In this document: one piece after another, positions 8,021 to 17,243 of the stretch | Numbering within the stretch: position 1 is the stretch's first letter | Layout of the letters: every line of letters starts with the position of its first letter | Source: Pedobacter sp. R20-19 | GTDB taxonomy: Bacteria; Bacteroidota; Bacteroidia; Sphingobacteriales; Sphingobacteriaceae | Length of the DNA: 64,000 nt | Reading direction: 5' to 3' | Assembly: GCF_000708265.2 (NCBI RefSeq) | Contig: NZ_JCKI01000002.1 | Coordinates: forward strand, 186,001 to 250,000 | Program-made: the position numbers and the translations under genes | The notes under the pieces: generated by a model | Database searches by the model: none | What the model was told of the DNA's origin: nothing | What the model saw: only the letters and a program-made list of their open reading frames with translations

Positions 8021-9358
8021 ATGATTAAAGCAAGTGATTTTGGTAATGATTTTTCCTGGGGTGTGGCTACAGCAGCAACGCAGATAGAGGGTGCCGCACA
8101 GCTGTATGGCAAAGGCCCTTCCATCTGGGACACCTTTTCTGCCAGAAGTGGAAAGATAAAAAAGGGGCATAAATTAGATATCGCCTGCGATTTCTATCAC
8201 CAATACCGTGAAGATATCCAATTGGTTAAGCTTTTAGGGTTTAAGATTTTTCGGTTTTCTATAGCCTGGACAAGAATTTTACCTGAGGGGAGAGGCGAAG
8301 TTAATCAGCAAGGGATTAGCTTTTATCATCATTTGATCGACGAATGCCTTACCCAGGGCATTACACCATGCATTACGCTATATCATTGGGATTTACCTCA
8401 GGCACTGGAAAATGAAGGTGGCTGGACAAGTTTCGGCATTAACGCCGCATTTAATGCTTTCGTGAGCATCTGTGCTGCTGAATATGGAGATAAGGTTAAA
8501 AACTGGCTGATATTAAATGAACCATTCGGATTCACATCATTGGGTTATATGCTGGGTATTCATGCTCCTGGCAAAACTGGGTTAAGCAACTTTTTTCCTG
8601 CTGTCTTACACACCGCCATTGCACAGGCTGAAGGCGGGAAGATTCTTCGTGCTGAAATTCAAGGTGCCAATATAGGTACCACTTACTCTTGTTCTGAGAT
8701 TATTCCTTATACCCAGAGTGATAATGATCTCCTGGCTGCGAAGCGGGTAGATTGTTTAATGAACAGGTTATTTGTTGAACCTGCACAGGGTTTAGGTTTC
8801 CCAACAGAAAACTGGGATGTGCTGGAGAAATTTCAAATTGAATATGGTACCTGGCGATTGAATGAACGGATGAAGTTTGATTTCGACTTTATTGGCTTGC
8901 AGAATTATTTCCCTTTAACCATAAAATACAATGCTTTTATTCCTGTTATTCAGGCTTGGGAAGTTAAAGCAAAGAGCCGGAAAAAACCGCATACCGCAAT
9001 GGGATGGGAAATTAATGCAGATAGTTTTTATAGGATTATTGAACAGTTTGCAGCCTATCCAAATATTAAAAATTTAGTAATTAGTGAAAATGGCGCCGCT
9101 TACCATGATAAGATTATAGATGGGAATATTATAGACGCTGAACGGATTGAATATTTTGAACTGTATCTAAGCGCTTTGTTAAAGGCAAAGAAGGAAGGGA
9201 TCAATATAACCGGTTATATGGTATGGACTTTAATGGATAACTTTGAATGGGCGGAAGGATTTAATGCCCGATTCGGTTTGGTTCATACCGATTTTAAAAC
9301 ATTAACCAGAACAATTAAATATTCAGGTTACTGGTGGCAGGAGTTTTTAAGGAATTAG
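8021..9358 (+). CDS. GH1 beta-glucosidase / 6-phospho-beta-glucosidase family
   Basis: 445 residues, the normal size for a single-domain glycoside hydrolase family 1 (beta/alpha)8 barrel. It cleaves terminal beta-glycosides with retention. The acid/base Glu is in 'NEPFGF' (E167) and the nucleophile Glu in 'VISENG' (E356). The N-terminal 'FSWGVATAATQIEGA' signature, the 'YHWDLPQAL' loop and the C-terminal 'WTLMDNFEWAEGFNARFGLVHTDF' sugar-binding loop are intact. No signal peptide, so it should act in the cytoplasm on imported oligosaccharides. It stands alone 148 bases after the MutS-like gene and is not linked to a SusC/D pair. True substrate cannot be told from sequence. Confidence 0.93.
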   Translation: MIKASDFGNDFSWGVATAATQIEGAAQLYGKGPSIWDTFSARSGKIKKGHKLDIACDFYHQYREDIQLVKLLGFKIFRFSIAWTRILPEGRGEVNQQGISFYHHLIDECLTQGITPCITLYHWDLPQALENEGGWTSFGINAAFNAFVSICAAEYGDKVKNWLILNEPFGFTSLGYMLGIHAPGKTGLSNFFPAVLHTAIAQAEGGKILRAEIQGANIGTTYSCSEIIPYTQSDNDLLAAKRVDCLMNRLFVEPAQGLGFPTENWDVLEKFQIEYGTWRLNERMKFDFDFIGLQNYFPLTIKYNAFIPVIQAWEVKAKSRKKPHTAMGWEINADSFYRIIEQFAAYPNIKNLVISENGAAYHDKIIDGNIIDAERIEYFELYLSALLKAKKEGINITGYMVWTLMDNFEWAEGFNARFGLVHTDFKTLTRTIKYSGYWWQEFLRN

Positions 9359-9361
9359 TTT

Positions 9362-9680
9362 TTATTTCCCGCTGATTTGGAGAAGATAAGCGCAGATTGA
9401 AGATTATAGCATCGTGTATAGCTGTACATTATTTTCCCGCGGATTTTTGGAGATAAGAGGCCCAGATTTAAAGGGATCGATAGGTTTATTAAGAAATTCT
9501 TTACAGCTCATTGCTATCCATCATACCCTTACTCAATTCATTTTATGTTTAGGCATTGATCTGTTTTGATCAGCGATTTTTATCATTTTAGATCTGTGGG
9601 AGAACTTTAAAAATAGAGACTAGAAATAGGTTGTTCATTATCTTCCCGCTGATTTGGGAGATGATAATCGAAGCTAGAAA
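9362..9680. repeat. Degenerate 'CCCGCTGATTTGG' intergenic repeats
   Basis: The gap after the GH1 gene holds three related copies of TTCCCGC[T/G]GATTT..GGAGA..GATAA. They start near 9366 (CCCGCTGATTTGGAGAAG), 9434 (CCCGCGGATTTTTGGAG) and 9644 (CCCGCTGATTTGGGAG), the first two followed by CAGATT. The same words appear as the reverse complement at 36551-36771. No gene is visible. Confidence 0.55.
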
Positions 9681-9715
9681 GATTGAATATCGACTTTAGA
9701 GCCTTGACCAAAATA

Positions 9716-9754
9716 AAAATCCCGTTCTGATTTTACTCAAAACGGGATTTCTTT
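9716..9754 (-). terminator. Terminator of the aconitase gene
   Basis: AAATCCCGTT and AACGGGATTT form a 10-bp stem. On the minus strand it is followed by TTTATTTT. It separates the convergent GH1 and aconitase genes. Confidence 0.85.
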
Positions 9755-9793
9755 ATATAACTCCAGACTTTCGACTGAAGACTTTACACTTAA

Positions 9794-12073
9794 TTAAAGC
9801 GCCGCTTTTGCAGCTGCTTCAGCTCTGATAATGTTCAATGCTCCACCGGCCTTAAACCAATCGATTTGCTGAGCATTATAACTGTGGTTAACCGGGAATG
9901 ATTCTTCAGTACCATCAGCATGGTGTAAAACCAATGTTAATGGTTTATCTGGAGCAAATTCGGTTAAGCCTAAGATATCAATTTTATCATCCTCAAGGAT
10001 TTTATCATAATCATCTTTATCCGCAAAAGTTAAGCCCAACATACCTTGTTTCTTAAGGTTAGTTTCGTGAATACGGGCAAAAGATTTTACCAATACCGCA
10101 CGAACACCTAAATGACGAGGCTCCATAGCTGCGTGTTCACGAGATGAACCTTCACCGTAATTTTCATCACCAACTACAATTGAACCAATGCCAGCAGCTT
10201 TATAATCACGTTGTGTAGCCGGAACAGGACCATATTCACCCGTTAATTCGTTTTTAACATTATCTGTTTTATCATTGAAGTAGTTTACTGCTCCAATTAA
10301 CATATTGTTAGAAATATTATCTAAGTGACCACGGAACTTTAACCATGGACCAGCCATTGAAATATGATCCGTTGTACATTTTCCTTTAGCCTTAATTAAA
10401 AGATTTAAACCTTTTAAGTCAGTGCCTTCCCAAGGTGTAAAAGGATCTAGTAATTGTAAACGATGCGAAGATGGAGAAACTAAAACTTCTACTGAAGAAC
10501 CATCTGCAGCTGGTGCCTGATAACCTGCATCTTCAACCGCAAAACCTCTTGTAGGTAATTCATCGCCTGTAGGTGGATCTAATTTGATTTGCTCACCTTT
10601 ATCGTTTGTTAAGGTATCAGTTAAAGGATTGAAACCTAAATCTCCGGCAATTGCAATAGCAGCAACCATTTCTGGTGAAGCTACGAAAGCGAAAGTATTC
10701 GGGTTACCATCAGCACGTTTAGCAAAATTTCTGTTAAACGAGTGTACGATTGTATTTTTCTCTGCTTTTTCTGCACCTGTTCTATCCCACATCCCAATAC
10801 ATGGTCCGCAGGCATTAGTGAAGATCGTTGCATTTAAATCCTCGAAAGTTTTTAAATAACCATCACGGTCAGCAGTATAACGTACCTGTTCAGATCCTGG
10901 GTTGATACCAAATTCTGCTTTAGTTACCAAACCTTTAGAAATGGCCTGATTAGCAATTGATGCTGCTCTTGATAAATCTTCATACGAAGAGTTAGTACAA
11001 GAACCAATTAAACCCCATTCTACTTTTAATGGCCAGCCATTTTTCTCTGCCTCCACTTTCATTTGAGAAACAGGAGTAGCTAAATCTGGTGTAAATGGAC
11101 CGTTTAAATATGGCTCTAATTCATCAAGATTGATTTCAATTACCTGATCGAAATAGTTTTCAGGATCAGCATACACTTCGCTGTCACCCGTTAAATATGC
11201 TGCAATTTTGTTCGCCTCATCAGCCACTTCATTTCTATCTGTAGCACGTAAATAACGTTCCATGCTTTCATCATAACCGAATGTAGATGTAGTTGCACCG
11301 ATTTCAGCACCCATATTACAAATGGTACCTTTACCTGTACAGCTTAGGTTAATTGCACCATCGCCAAAGTATTCTACAATTGCTCCAGTACCACCTTTTA
11401 CAGTTAAAATACCAGCCACTTTCAAAATAACGTCTTTAGCGGCAGTCCATCCGTTTAATTTACCTGTTAGTTTAACACCGATTAACTTTGGAAATTTCAG
11501 CTCCCAAGGTAAGCCAGCCATTACATCACAAGCATCAGCACCACCAACACCAATAGCTACCATACCCAAACCACCAGCATTTACGGTGTGTGAGTCGGTT
11601 CCAATCATCATTCCACCTGGAAATGCATAATTTTCTAAAACCACCTGGTGAATAATACCTGCTCCTGGTTTCCAGAAACCGATACCATATTTATTTGATA
11701 CAGATGATAAGAAATCAAAAACTTCAGCGCTTTCAGTTCTAGCATGAGGTAAATCAATTGAAGCACCTTCTTTTGCGGTAATTAAGTGATCACAGTGAAC
11801 AGTTGAAGGAACAGCCACTTGTGGGCGACCAGCTTGCATAAATTGCAAAAGCGCCATTTGGGCGGTAGCATCTTGCATCGCAACGCGGTCTGGTGCGAAA
11901 TCTACGTAATCTGTTCCGCGTGAAAATGCTTTTTTAGGATCGCCATCCCAAAGGTGAGCATACAATATTTTTTCTGATAATGTTAAAGGTCTGCCAACTA
12001 TTTTACGAGCTGCATCAATGCGGCCAGGGAAGTTTGCATACACCTTTTTAATCATGTCTATATCAAAAGCCAT
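9794..12073 (-). CDS. Aconitate hydratase
   Basis: 759 residues, the size of the mitochondrial-type aconitases found in Bacteroidota (shorter than AcnA or AcnB of enterobacteria). It interconverts citrate and isocitrate in the TCA cycle. The [4Fe-4S] ligands are visible as C359 in 'GSCTNSS' and C422/C425 in 'ACGPCIGMW'. Other signature stretches are '[11 protein letters not shown]', '[15 protein letters not shown]' and, in the swivelling C-terminal domain, '[17 protein letters not shown]'. Domain order is complete. Monocistronic, ended by a clear terminator; the long upstream gap holds other regulatory-looking DNA. Confidence 0.96.
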   Translation of the reverse strand: MAFDIDMIKKVYANFPGRIDAARKIVGRPLTLSEKILYAHLWDGDPKKAFSRGTDYVDFAPDRVAMQDATAQMALLQFMQAGRPQVAVPSTVHCDHLITAKEGASIDLPHARTESAEVFDFLSSVSNKYGIGFWKPGAGIIHQVVLENYAFPGGMMIGTDSHTVNAGGLGMVAIGVGGADACDVMAGLPWELKFPKLIGVKLTGKLNGWTAAKDVILKVAGILTVKGGTGAIVEYFGDGAINLSCTGKGTICNMGAEIGATTSTFGYDESMERYLRATDRNEVADEANKIAAYLTGDSEVYADPENYFDQVIEINLDELEPYLNGPFTPDLATPVSQMKVEAEKNGWPLKVEWGLIGSCTNSSYEDLSRAASIANQAISKGLVTKAEFGINPGSEQVRYTADRDGYLKTFEDLNATIFTNACGPCIGMWDRTGAEKAEKNTIVHSFNRNFAKRADGNPNTFAFVASPEMVAAIAIAGDLGFNPLTDTLTNDKGEQIKLDPPTGDELPTRGFAVEDAGYQAPAADGSSVEVLVSPSSHRLQLLDPFTPWEGTDLKGLNLLIKAKGKCTTDHISMAGPWLKFRGHLDNISNNMLIGAVNYFNDKTDNVKNELTGEYGPVPATQRDYKAAGIGSIVVGDENYGEGSSREHAAMEPRHLGVRAVLVKSFARIHETNLKKQGMLGLTFADKDDYDKILEDDKIDILGLTEFAPDKPLTLVLHHADGTEESFPVNHSYNAQQIDWFKAGGALNIIRAEAAAKAAL

Positions 12074-12303
12074 CGATTTTTATTGGTTAAAAGGTAATAC
12101 TTCTATTCTAATAGCTGCGAATTTACAAAAAAAAAGCACCTGTTCCGGTCATCCTTAGATCATTGTATTATTTGGAAATGTTCTAAATAATAGCGCTATT
12201 AATATTTAAACGATTGTTTTTTGAGGGATAATGTCCTATTAAAGTTCGATTAAAAATGTATATTCAAGGGATAAAAGTGTAAACAATTAGATTTTGATGT
12301 GAG
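12074..12303. other. Aconitase upstream region, no gene
   Basis: AT-rich sequence with no supportable ORF. A TAAATTCG on the minus strand near 12123 is one base from the -7 consensus and may be the aconitase promoter, but no good -33 was found. Confidence 0.3.
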
Positions 12304-12417
12304 TGTTCATTACCGAACGTTAATGTTCGTTTCCGGACATTGATCTAAAAAGAATATACAAAAATTATACTCAATACATTAGAAACTGACCTTTAAGTTA
12401 TTGGCATAGCAATCGCT
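12304..12417 (+). promoter_or_regulatory. Sigma-54-like promoter with two upstream palindromes
   Basis: Two 16-bp imperfect inverted repeats, TGTTCA-ttac-CGAACG (12304-12319) and TGTTCG-tttc-CGGACA (12324-12339), start 20 bp apart, so all four half-sites are 10 bp apart. About 60 bp downstream, TGGCAT-AGCAA-TCGCT (12402-12417) keeps GG-N10-GC of a -24/-12 promoter (consensus TGGCAC-N5-TTGCW). The arrangement is what a sigma-54 enhancer-binding protein uses. It points plus-strand, antisense into the deacetylase gene, whose stop codon it overlaps, and on toward tolC. No sigma-54 activator gene is in the window. Confidence 0.4.
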
Positions 12418-13078
12418 AAATGCAGAGCGTTGAAAAAGTGAAACCTTTATCCGTAAAATATTTTAAAACCCGTGGTAATGCATATTCCAATCTGTCAAAA
12501 GCCTTCAAGCTATCATGAAAAACAATAATAGAGCCGTTTTCGGTGTGTTTAATTACATTTTGATAGCATTTTTCTGGAGAGAGATTAATGTCGAAGTCAC
12601 CACTGAGTACATCCCACATGACGATGTTCAGTTTGGAGTCTGGAGTCTGAAGTCGTGAGTCTGACTTCAGACTTGGGACTAAGGACTGAAGACTCCTGAT
12701 CTGACTTTTCTTAATTCTTCCGTAAGGTGGCCTAAAAAGATTAGTCTGAGTAAGTTGCTGACATTTTAAAGTATTTTGAAGATAGGTTTCATCATCGGTT
12801 TTCCAGCCTTTTAGATGGTTAAAAGTATGGTTGCCGATGGCATGACCGTCGTTTATAACTTTAGCGTAAACTTCGGGATGCTTTACAATATTATCACCAA
12901 TGCAAAAAAAAGTAGCTTTTGCATGAAAAGCTTTTAAAGTTTTTAATACAAAATCTGTAACATTGGGTATAGGTCCATCGTCAAAGGTCAAATAAATAAC
13001 TTTTTCGGTGCGGGATTTATTCCACAACAAGGATGGGTAATACCATTTTAGCAGAAGCGGTGATTTGATCAGGTACAT
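12416..13078 (-). CDS. Polysaccharide deacetylase (NodB/CE4 domain) with an in-frame repeat insertion
   Basis: 220 residues from the ATG at 13078; an in-frame TTG at 13087 is less likely. Carbohydrate esterase family 4 enzymes remove N- or O-acetyl groups from chitin oligomers, peptidoglycan or xylan using a divalent metal. The motifs are complete: 'TFDDGP' (31-36, D33 base and D34 metal), 'HTFNH' (H84/H88 metal), 'RPPYGR' (116-121), 'WDVLSGDFD' and 'VFHDS' (H188). Residues about 129-149 (SLQSLVPSLKSD..., TPDSKL) are encoded by an AGTCTGAAGTC-type repeat and look like an insertion between 'RPPYGRIKKSQI' and 'NIVMWDV'. No classical signal peptide. Divergent from tolC. Confidence 0.88.
   Translation of the reverse strand: MYLIKSPLLLKWYYPSLLWNKSRTEKVIYLTFDDGPIPNVTDFVLKTLKAFHAKATFFCIGDNIVKHPEVYAKVINDGHAIGNHTFNHLKGWKTDDETYLQNTLKCQQLTQTNLFRPPYGRIKKSQIRSLQSLVPSLKSDSRLQTPDSKLNIVMWDVLSGDFDINLSPEKCYQNVIKHTENGSIIVFHDSLKAFDRLEYALPRVLKYFTDKGFTFSTLCI
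12628..12704. repeat. Inverted repeat inserted in the deacetylase coding sequence
   Basis: AGTCTGAAGTC (12644-12654) and GACTTCAGACT (12663-12673) are perfect reverse complements around an 8-base loop. They are surrounded by more GAGTCT/GACTGAAGAC words. The word GACTGAAGACT also occurs in the intergenic DNA at about 9773. The reading frame is kept. Confidence 0.75.
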
Positions 13079-13133
13079 TAACCCCAAAGTTAGTAAATGC
13101 CTGTACAGATTTAAATTATTAAAGTTGTTTATA

Positions 13134-13141
13134 TAGATTTG
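13134..13141 (+). promoter_or_regulatory. Candidate -7 box for tolC-like gene
   Basis: TAGATTTG matches TAnnTTTG, only 10 bases before the ATG at 13152. That would give a very short leader. The -33 box is poor. Confidence 0.35.
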
Positions 13142-13151
13142 AAAACAAATT

Positions 13152-14510
13152 ATGAAGATGTTTACTAAGAATAAGTTAATTACCGGATCTGCATTTTTGA
13201 TTGCTTTGGCCTTAAACCAAGTGGCTAGCGCTCAGCAAGTAATTACCATACAGCAGGCTGTTGATAATACCTTAAATAATAACCTCACCATTAAACAAGC
13301 CCAATTTAGCGCCGCTATTACCCAAGAGAATTTAACGCAATCTAAATATGCACTTTACCCAAATTTAAACGCAAGTGTTAGTCCAAATTTAACCTTCGGA
13401 CGTGGTTTGGATCAAACCACTTTTCAGGTTACCAATCAAACATCTTTATACACCAGTGGTAGCTTGAGTACCAATGTTGATTTGTTTCAAGGCTTCTCTA
13501 AAATTAATCAGATCAGACAAAACAAATTATTATTACAAGCTGATCAAACCAATGTGGACAAGATTAAAAATGATTTAATTTTGAATGTGGTTACTGCATA
13601 CCTTCAGGTTTTATATAATACAGACTTAGAAAGAGCATCAAAAGAACAACTGGATATAGCCAATAAAACTCTAATCAGGGAAAATGCTTTACTTGATGCA
13701 GGAAATAAAACCCTTGCTGATGTATCTCAGGCTAAATCTCAGGTAGCCACAGCTGAGCTTAATTTAACAAATGCCCAAAATGCGTTGTCAATTTCTTATT
13801 TAACGTTGGGCCAGCTAATGGAAATGCAACCCAACCAAAGATTTGTTGTGCAGGCTCCCTTAATAGATAATGTTAAAGCTGCATCTTCTACAGCTAATGC
13901 TGAAGAAATTTATAATAATGCCTTAAATATTTTTCCAGATATAAAACTCGCAAATTTGCGTTCATTGGCGGCTAAACAGGCGATTGCAGTTGCAAAAGGA
14001 GCCTATTCTCCTTCATTGAGCCTGGGTGCCGGACTTAATACTTCTTATTCTTATCAGTTTGATTATGCAGGAGTATTTCCTCAGTCATCATTTGCAGATC
14101 AGATCAATCAACGTTTAGGGCAAAGTATTGGGATGAGTTTACAGATTCCTATTTTTAATGGATTTACTGCTCGCTCAAGTGTGCGCAGGGCTAAAATAAC
14201 TTATCAGAATACGTTAACATCAGAACAGCTTGCGAAGAATAACTTAAATAAGGTTATCTTCCAGGCCACTACGGATTTAAAAGCAGCCGAAAGTCGTTTC
14301 AGTTCTACGCAGAATGCCTTTGATGCTCAAAAAGATGCATTTTATGTAGTAGAGCAGCGCTATAATGTTGGCCTGGTAAATTCATTGGATTATAGCACAG
14401 CACAAACGAATAGAAATAAAGCTGAAATAGATTTTATTCAGGCAAAATATGATCTTTTATTCAGAGCCAAAGTGATTGATTATTATTTAGGGAAACAAAT
14501 TACATTCTAA
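13152..14510 (+). CDS. TolC-family outer-membrane efflux protein
   Basis: 452 residues with a signal peptide ending around 'LALNQVASAQQ'. The mature protein has two repeats of long alpha-helical coiled coil separated by beta-strands. Outer-membrane channel signatures are 'SKYALYPNLNASVSPNLTFGR' in the first half, 'AKGAYSPSLSLGAGLNTSY' in the second, and 'QIPIFNGFTARSSVRRAKITYQNT'. It would form the trimeric channel of a tripartite export system. The HlyD-like adaptor starts 85 bases downstream on the same strand. No inner-membrane transporter gene is next to the pair, so the energised partner must be encoded elsewhere. Confidence 0.92.
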   Translation: MKMFTKNKLITGSAFLIALALNQVASAQQVITIQQAVDNTLNNNLTIKQAQFSAAITQENLTQSKYALYPNLNASVSPNLTFGRGLDQTTFQVTNQTSLYTSGSLSTNVDLFQGFSKINQIRQNKLLLQADQTNVDKIKNDLILNVVTAYLQVLYNTDLERASKEQLDIANKTLIRENALLDAGNKTLADVSQAKSQVATAELNLTNAQNALSISYLTLGQLMEMQPNQRFVVQAPLIDNVKAASSTANAEEIYNNALNIFPDIKLANLRSLAAKQAIAVAKGAYSPSLSLGAGLNTSYSYQFDYAGVFPQSSFADQINQRLGQSIGMSLQIPIFNGFTARSSVRRAKITYQNTLTSEQLAKNNLNKVIFQATTDLKAAESRFSSTQNAFDAQKDAFYVVEQRYNVGLVNSLDYSTAQTNRNKAEIDFIQAKYDLLFRAKVIDYYLGKQITF

Positions 14511-14595
14511 GCTTAACAATTTTAAAGCTATAGCACACAAAATTAAAGGGTCATCAACTGGAGATAAATAAACTAACGAAACACAATAAACAATT

Positions 14596-15930
14596 ATGAA
14601 ACTGAAGCACATATTAATTACCATTGGTGTGATCATTGCCATTTTAATCGTACTGAAACTTACCGGAGTGATAGGCGGAGCTAAAACAGAGAAAGTGACG
14701 ACTGAAAAAGCATCAGCTAAAACTGTGGTGGAAACGGTAACTGCAAGTGGTAAAATTCAGCCAGAAACAGAGGTTAAATTAAGCTCTGAGGTTTCAGGAG
14801 AGGTTGTAGAGTTGAAGGTTAAAGAAGGCGATATTGTTAAAGCGGGTCAATTGCTTTGTAAAGTTCGTCCAGATATTTTGCAATCCGGATATGAAAGAAG
14901 CGTAGCCACTTTTAATGCACAAAAGGCAAGTGTTGCAGCTGCCCAACAACAATTGATACAAAACCAGGCCAATTTTGCCAATGAAGAAGCAACCTATAAA
15001 CGTAATGTAGAACTCTTTAATAAAAAAGTAATATCAGCATCAGAATTTGATGCAGCAAAAGCAGCTTACCTATCAGCAAAAGCTACTTTAGCCAGTGCTA
15101 AAGAGAGTGTAACAGGAGCTAAATTTACCCTAGAGCAAACTGGTGCAAATGTAAAAGAAGCAGGTGCTAATTTAGCCAGAACCACCATTTACGCACCAGC
15201 TGATGGGGTAGTTTCAAAACTTTCTATTGAGTTGGGCGATCGTATTTTAGGTACCTCACAAATGGCGGGAACCGAAATTATGCGGATATCGAACTTATCA
15301 TCCATGGAAGTTAATGTTGATGTAAATGAGAATGATATTACCAGGGTTAAGGTTGGAGATAAGGCTTCAATTGAGGTTGATGCCTTTTCGGATAAAAAAT
15401 TCAGAGGTATAGTCACTGAAATCGCCAGTTCATCAACCGCTGTTGGTACCACTACCAGCACTTCTGTAGATCAGGTAACCAACTTCTCTGTAAAAATTAG
15501 AATTACCGAAGTAATGGAAGGTAAACAGCAATCTATCTTCCGTCCGGGCATGTCTGCCACCGTTGATATTGAAAGTGCTTCTATTAATGGTTTAGCCATT
15601 CCAATTCAAGCTGTATTTACGGAAAGTGGAAAGAGCGCAGATCAAAATCAGGGCAATCAGGAAAACTCAGATAAGCAGAAATCTAAATTATCAGATAAAA
15701 AGGTTAAGCAGTTCGTATATACTTACGATGCTAAAACCATGAAAGTTAAAAAAGTTGAAGTTACTACCGGAATCCAGAATGATCAGTTTATCATCGTAAA
15801 ATCTGGTGTTAAAGCTGGAGATGAAATTGTAACCGGACCGTATTCAGCCATTCAAAATAAATTAAAGGATGGAATGATTGTAGAAAAAACCGCTAAAGAC
15901 CAATTGTTTAGCAAAGACGGTAAAAAGTAG
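14596..15930 (+). CDS. HlyD/MacA-type periplasmic adaptor of an efflux pump
   Basis: 444 residues. One N-terminal membrane anchor at residues 5-25 (ILITIGVIIAILIVLKLTGVI). Then comes a lipoyl-like half 'VVETVTASGKIQPETEVKLSSEVSGEVVELKVKEGDIVKAGQLLCKV', a helical hairpin (about 95-195), the second lipoyl half 'ARTTIYAPADGVVSKLSIELGDRI', and the beta-barrel and membrane-proximal domain with 'IFRPGMSATVDIES'. A lysine/glutamine-rich stretch (about 345-375) lies before the last strands. This is the adaptor that joins an inner-membrane ABC or RND pump to TolC. The MacA-like layout suggests an ABC partner, but none is encoded here. Confidence 0.9.
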   Translation: MKLKHILITIGVIIAILIVLKLTGVIGGAKTEKVTTEKASAKTVVETVTASGKIQPETEVKLSSEVSGEVVELKVKEGDIVKAGQLLCKVRPDILQSGYERSVATFNAQKASVAAAQQQLIQNQANFANEEATYKRNVELFNKKVISASEFDAAKAAYLSAKATLASAKESVTGAKFTLEQTGANVKEAGANLARTTIYAPADGVVSKLSIELGDRILGTSQMAGTEIMRISNLSSMEVNVDVNENDITRVKVGDKASIEVDAFSDKKFRGIVTEIASSSTAVGTTTSTSVDQVTNFSVKIRITEVMEGKQQSIFRPGMSATVDIESASINGLAIPIQAVFTESGKSADQNQGNQENSDKQKSKLSDKKVKQFVYTYDAKTMKVKKVEVTTGIQNDQFIIVKSGVKAGDEIVTGPYSAIQNKLKDGMIVEKTAKDQLFSKDGKK

Positions 15931-15970
15931 TTTATAAATAATCGCTAGAAATAGTAACTTGCGTTGTTTA

Positions 15971-16026
15971 AGGTGTAAGGTTTAGGGTTTTAAGACATAT
16001 GGTCTGAACCCTAAATCTTACACCTT
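15971..16026. repeat. Inverted repeat upstream of gpsA
   Basis: AGGTGTAAGGTTTAGGGTT (15971-15989) pairs with AACCCTAAATCTTACACCT (16008-16026) with one mismatch. The same 'ggtttaagg' word goes on to 16041. It could end the TolC-HlyD transcript, but no T-run follows the stem closely except CTTTTTT at 16038. Confidence 0.7.
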
Positions 16027-16049
16027 TTACCTTAAACCTTTTTTATAAA

Positions 16050-17048
16050 ATGATACCTAAAATAGCAATGATAGGGGGCGGTAGCTGGGCTACAGCTATT
16101 GTAAAAATGCTATCAGATAACTTATCTGAGAAGGAAATTTATTGGTGGATGCGTAACGAAGTGGCAATAGAACACATTAAAAAATTTAAGCATAACCCGC
16201 ATTATTTAAGTTCTGTTGAAATCAAATTGCCAGAGGATAGAATCTCTACAGATATTACCTGTATCATTAATTCAGCAGATTTCGTGATTTTAAATGTGCC
16301 TGCTGCCTTTTTAAAGGAAAGTTTAAAAGGAATCAAAGCAGAAGATTTAAAAGGAAAGAAAATCATTTCAGCTATTAAAGGAATTGTTCCGGAGGATAAT
16401 CTGATTATAGGCGAATTTTTGCATGAGGTTTACGAGGTGCCATATGAAAATATTCTGGTGGTGAGTGGCCCTTGCCATGCTGAGGAAGTTGCTTTTGAGA
16501 AACTTTCTTACCTTACTATTGCCTGTACTGATGTAGAAAAAGCTTCCACATTTGCCGCATTTCTAAATACCCGATATATTAAAACCAATGTATCTGATGA
16601 TATTTTTGGTACGGAATACGCAGCGGTTTTAAAAAACATCTACGCTGTAGCCAGTGGCATCTGCCATGGAATAGGTTATGGTGATAATTTTCAGGCAGTG
16701 CTCATCAGCAACGCTATCCGTGAAATTAAACGATTTGTAGATGCTGTGCATCCCATTAACCGAGACATCATGGAATCAGCTTATCTAGGGGATCTTCTGG
16801 TTACCGCATACTCCCAGTTCAGTCGCAACCGTACCTTTGGAAATATGGTTGGTAAAGGTTACACCGTTAAATCAGCACAGCTGGAAATGAATATGGTTGC
16901 TGAAGGCTATTACGCTGTTAAATGTATGCATATTAAAAACCAGGCACATGATGTTGATATGCCGATTTGTAAAGCTGTACATAATATCTTATATGGAAAC
17001 CGTTCACCTAGGATTGAAATGAAGTTACTCGCTGAAAAATTAAATTAA
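16050..17048 (+). CDS. gpsA: Glycerol-3-phosphate dehydrogenase [NAD(P)+]
   Basis: 332 residues, full family length. It reduces dihydroxyacetone phosphate to sn-glycerol-3-phosphate for phospholipid synthesis in the cytoplasm. The Rossmann signature 'IAMIGGGSWATAIVKML' is at the N-terminus. The catalytic region has 'SAIKGIVPEDNLIIGEFL', 'VVSGPCHAEEVAFEKLSYLTIAC' and the helix with the active Lys, 'GTEYAAVLKNIYAVASGICHGIGYGDN'. The C-terminal domain 'SAYLGDLLVTAYSQFSRNRTFG' is standard. The ATG at 16050 directly precedes the Rossmann strand. Stands alone after an inverted repeat. Confidence 0.95.
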   Translation: MIPKIAMIGGGSWATAIVKMLSDNLSEKEIYWWMRNEVAIEHIKKFKHNPHYLSSVEIKLPEDRISTDITCIINSADFVILNVPAAFLKESLKGIKAEDLKGKKIISAIKGIVPEDNLIIGEFLHEVYEVPYENILVVSGPCHAEEVAFEKLSYLTIACTDVEKASTFAAFLNTRYIKTNVSDDIFGTEYAAVLKNIYAVASGICHGIGYGDNFQAVLISNAIREIKRFVDAVHPINRDIMESAYLGDLLVTAYSQFSRNRTFGNMVGKGYTVKSAQLEMNMVAEGYYAVKCMHIKNQAHDVDMPICKAVHNILYGNRSPRIEMKLLAEKLN

Positions 17049-17243
17049 TCTCATTCAGGGCAATTAAAGTGACAACTGCTGATCATTTTTAGCTATATAT
17101 CTATTAATTTTATTCTGATAAGTTTTTTTTATTTGCCTCAAACACTGCAAAGGGCAATGTTAAAATATTTAACTTTTTGTGTCGTTGTAAATTAAAACAA
17201 AATTAATCATCGACTGTTATCACCTGAAATAAATATAAAGGCC

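Noticed and set aside
10584..11630. Plus-strand ORFs inside aconitase
   Set aside because: Shadows of a highly conserved coding frame on the minus strand.
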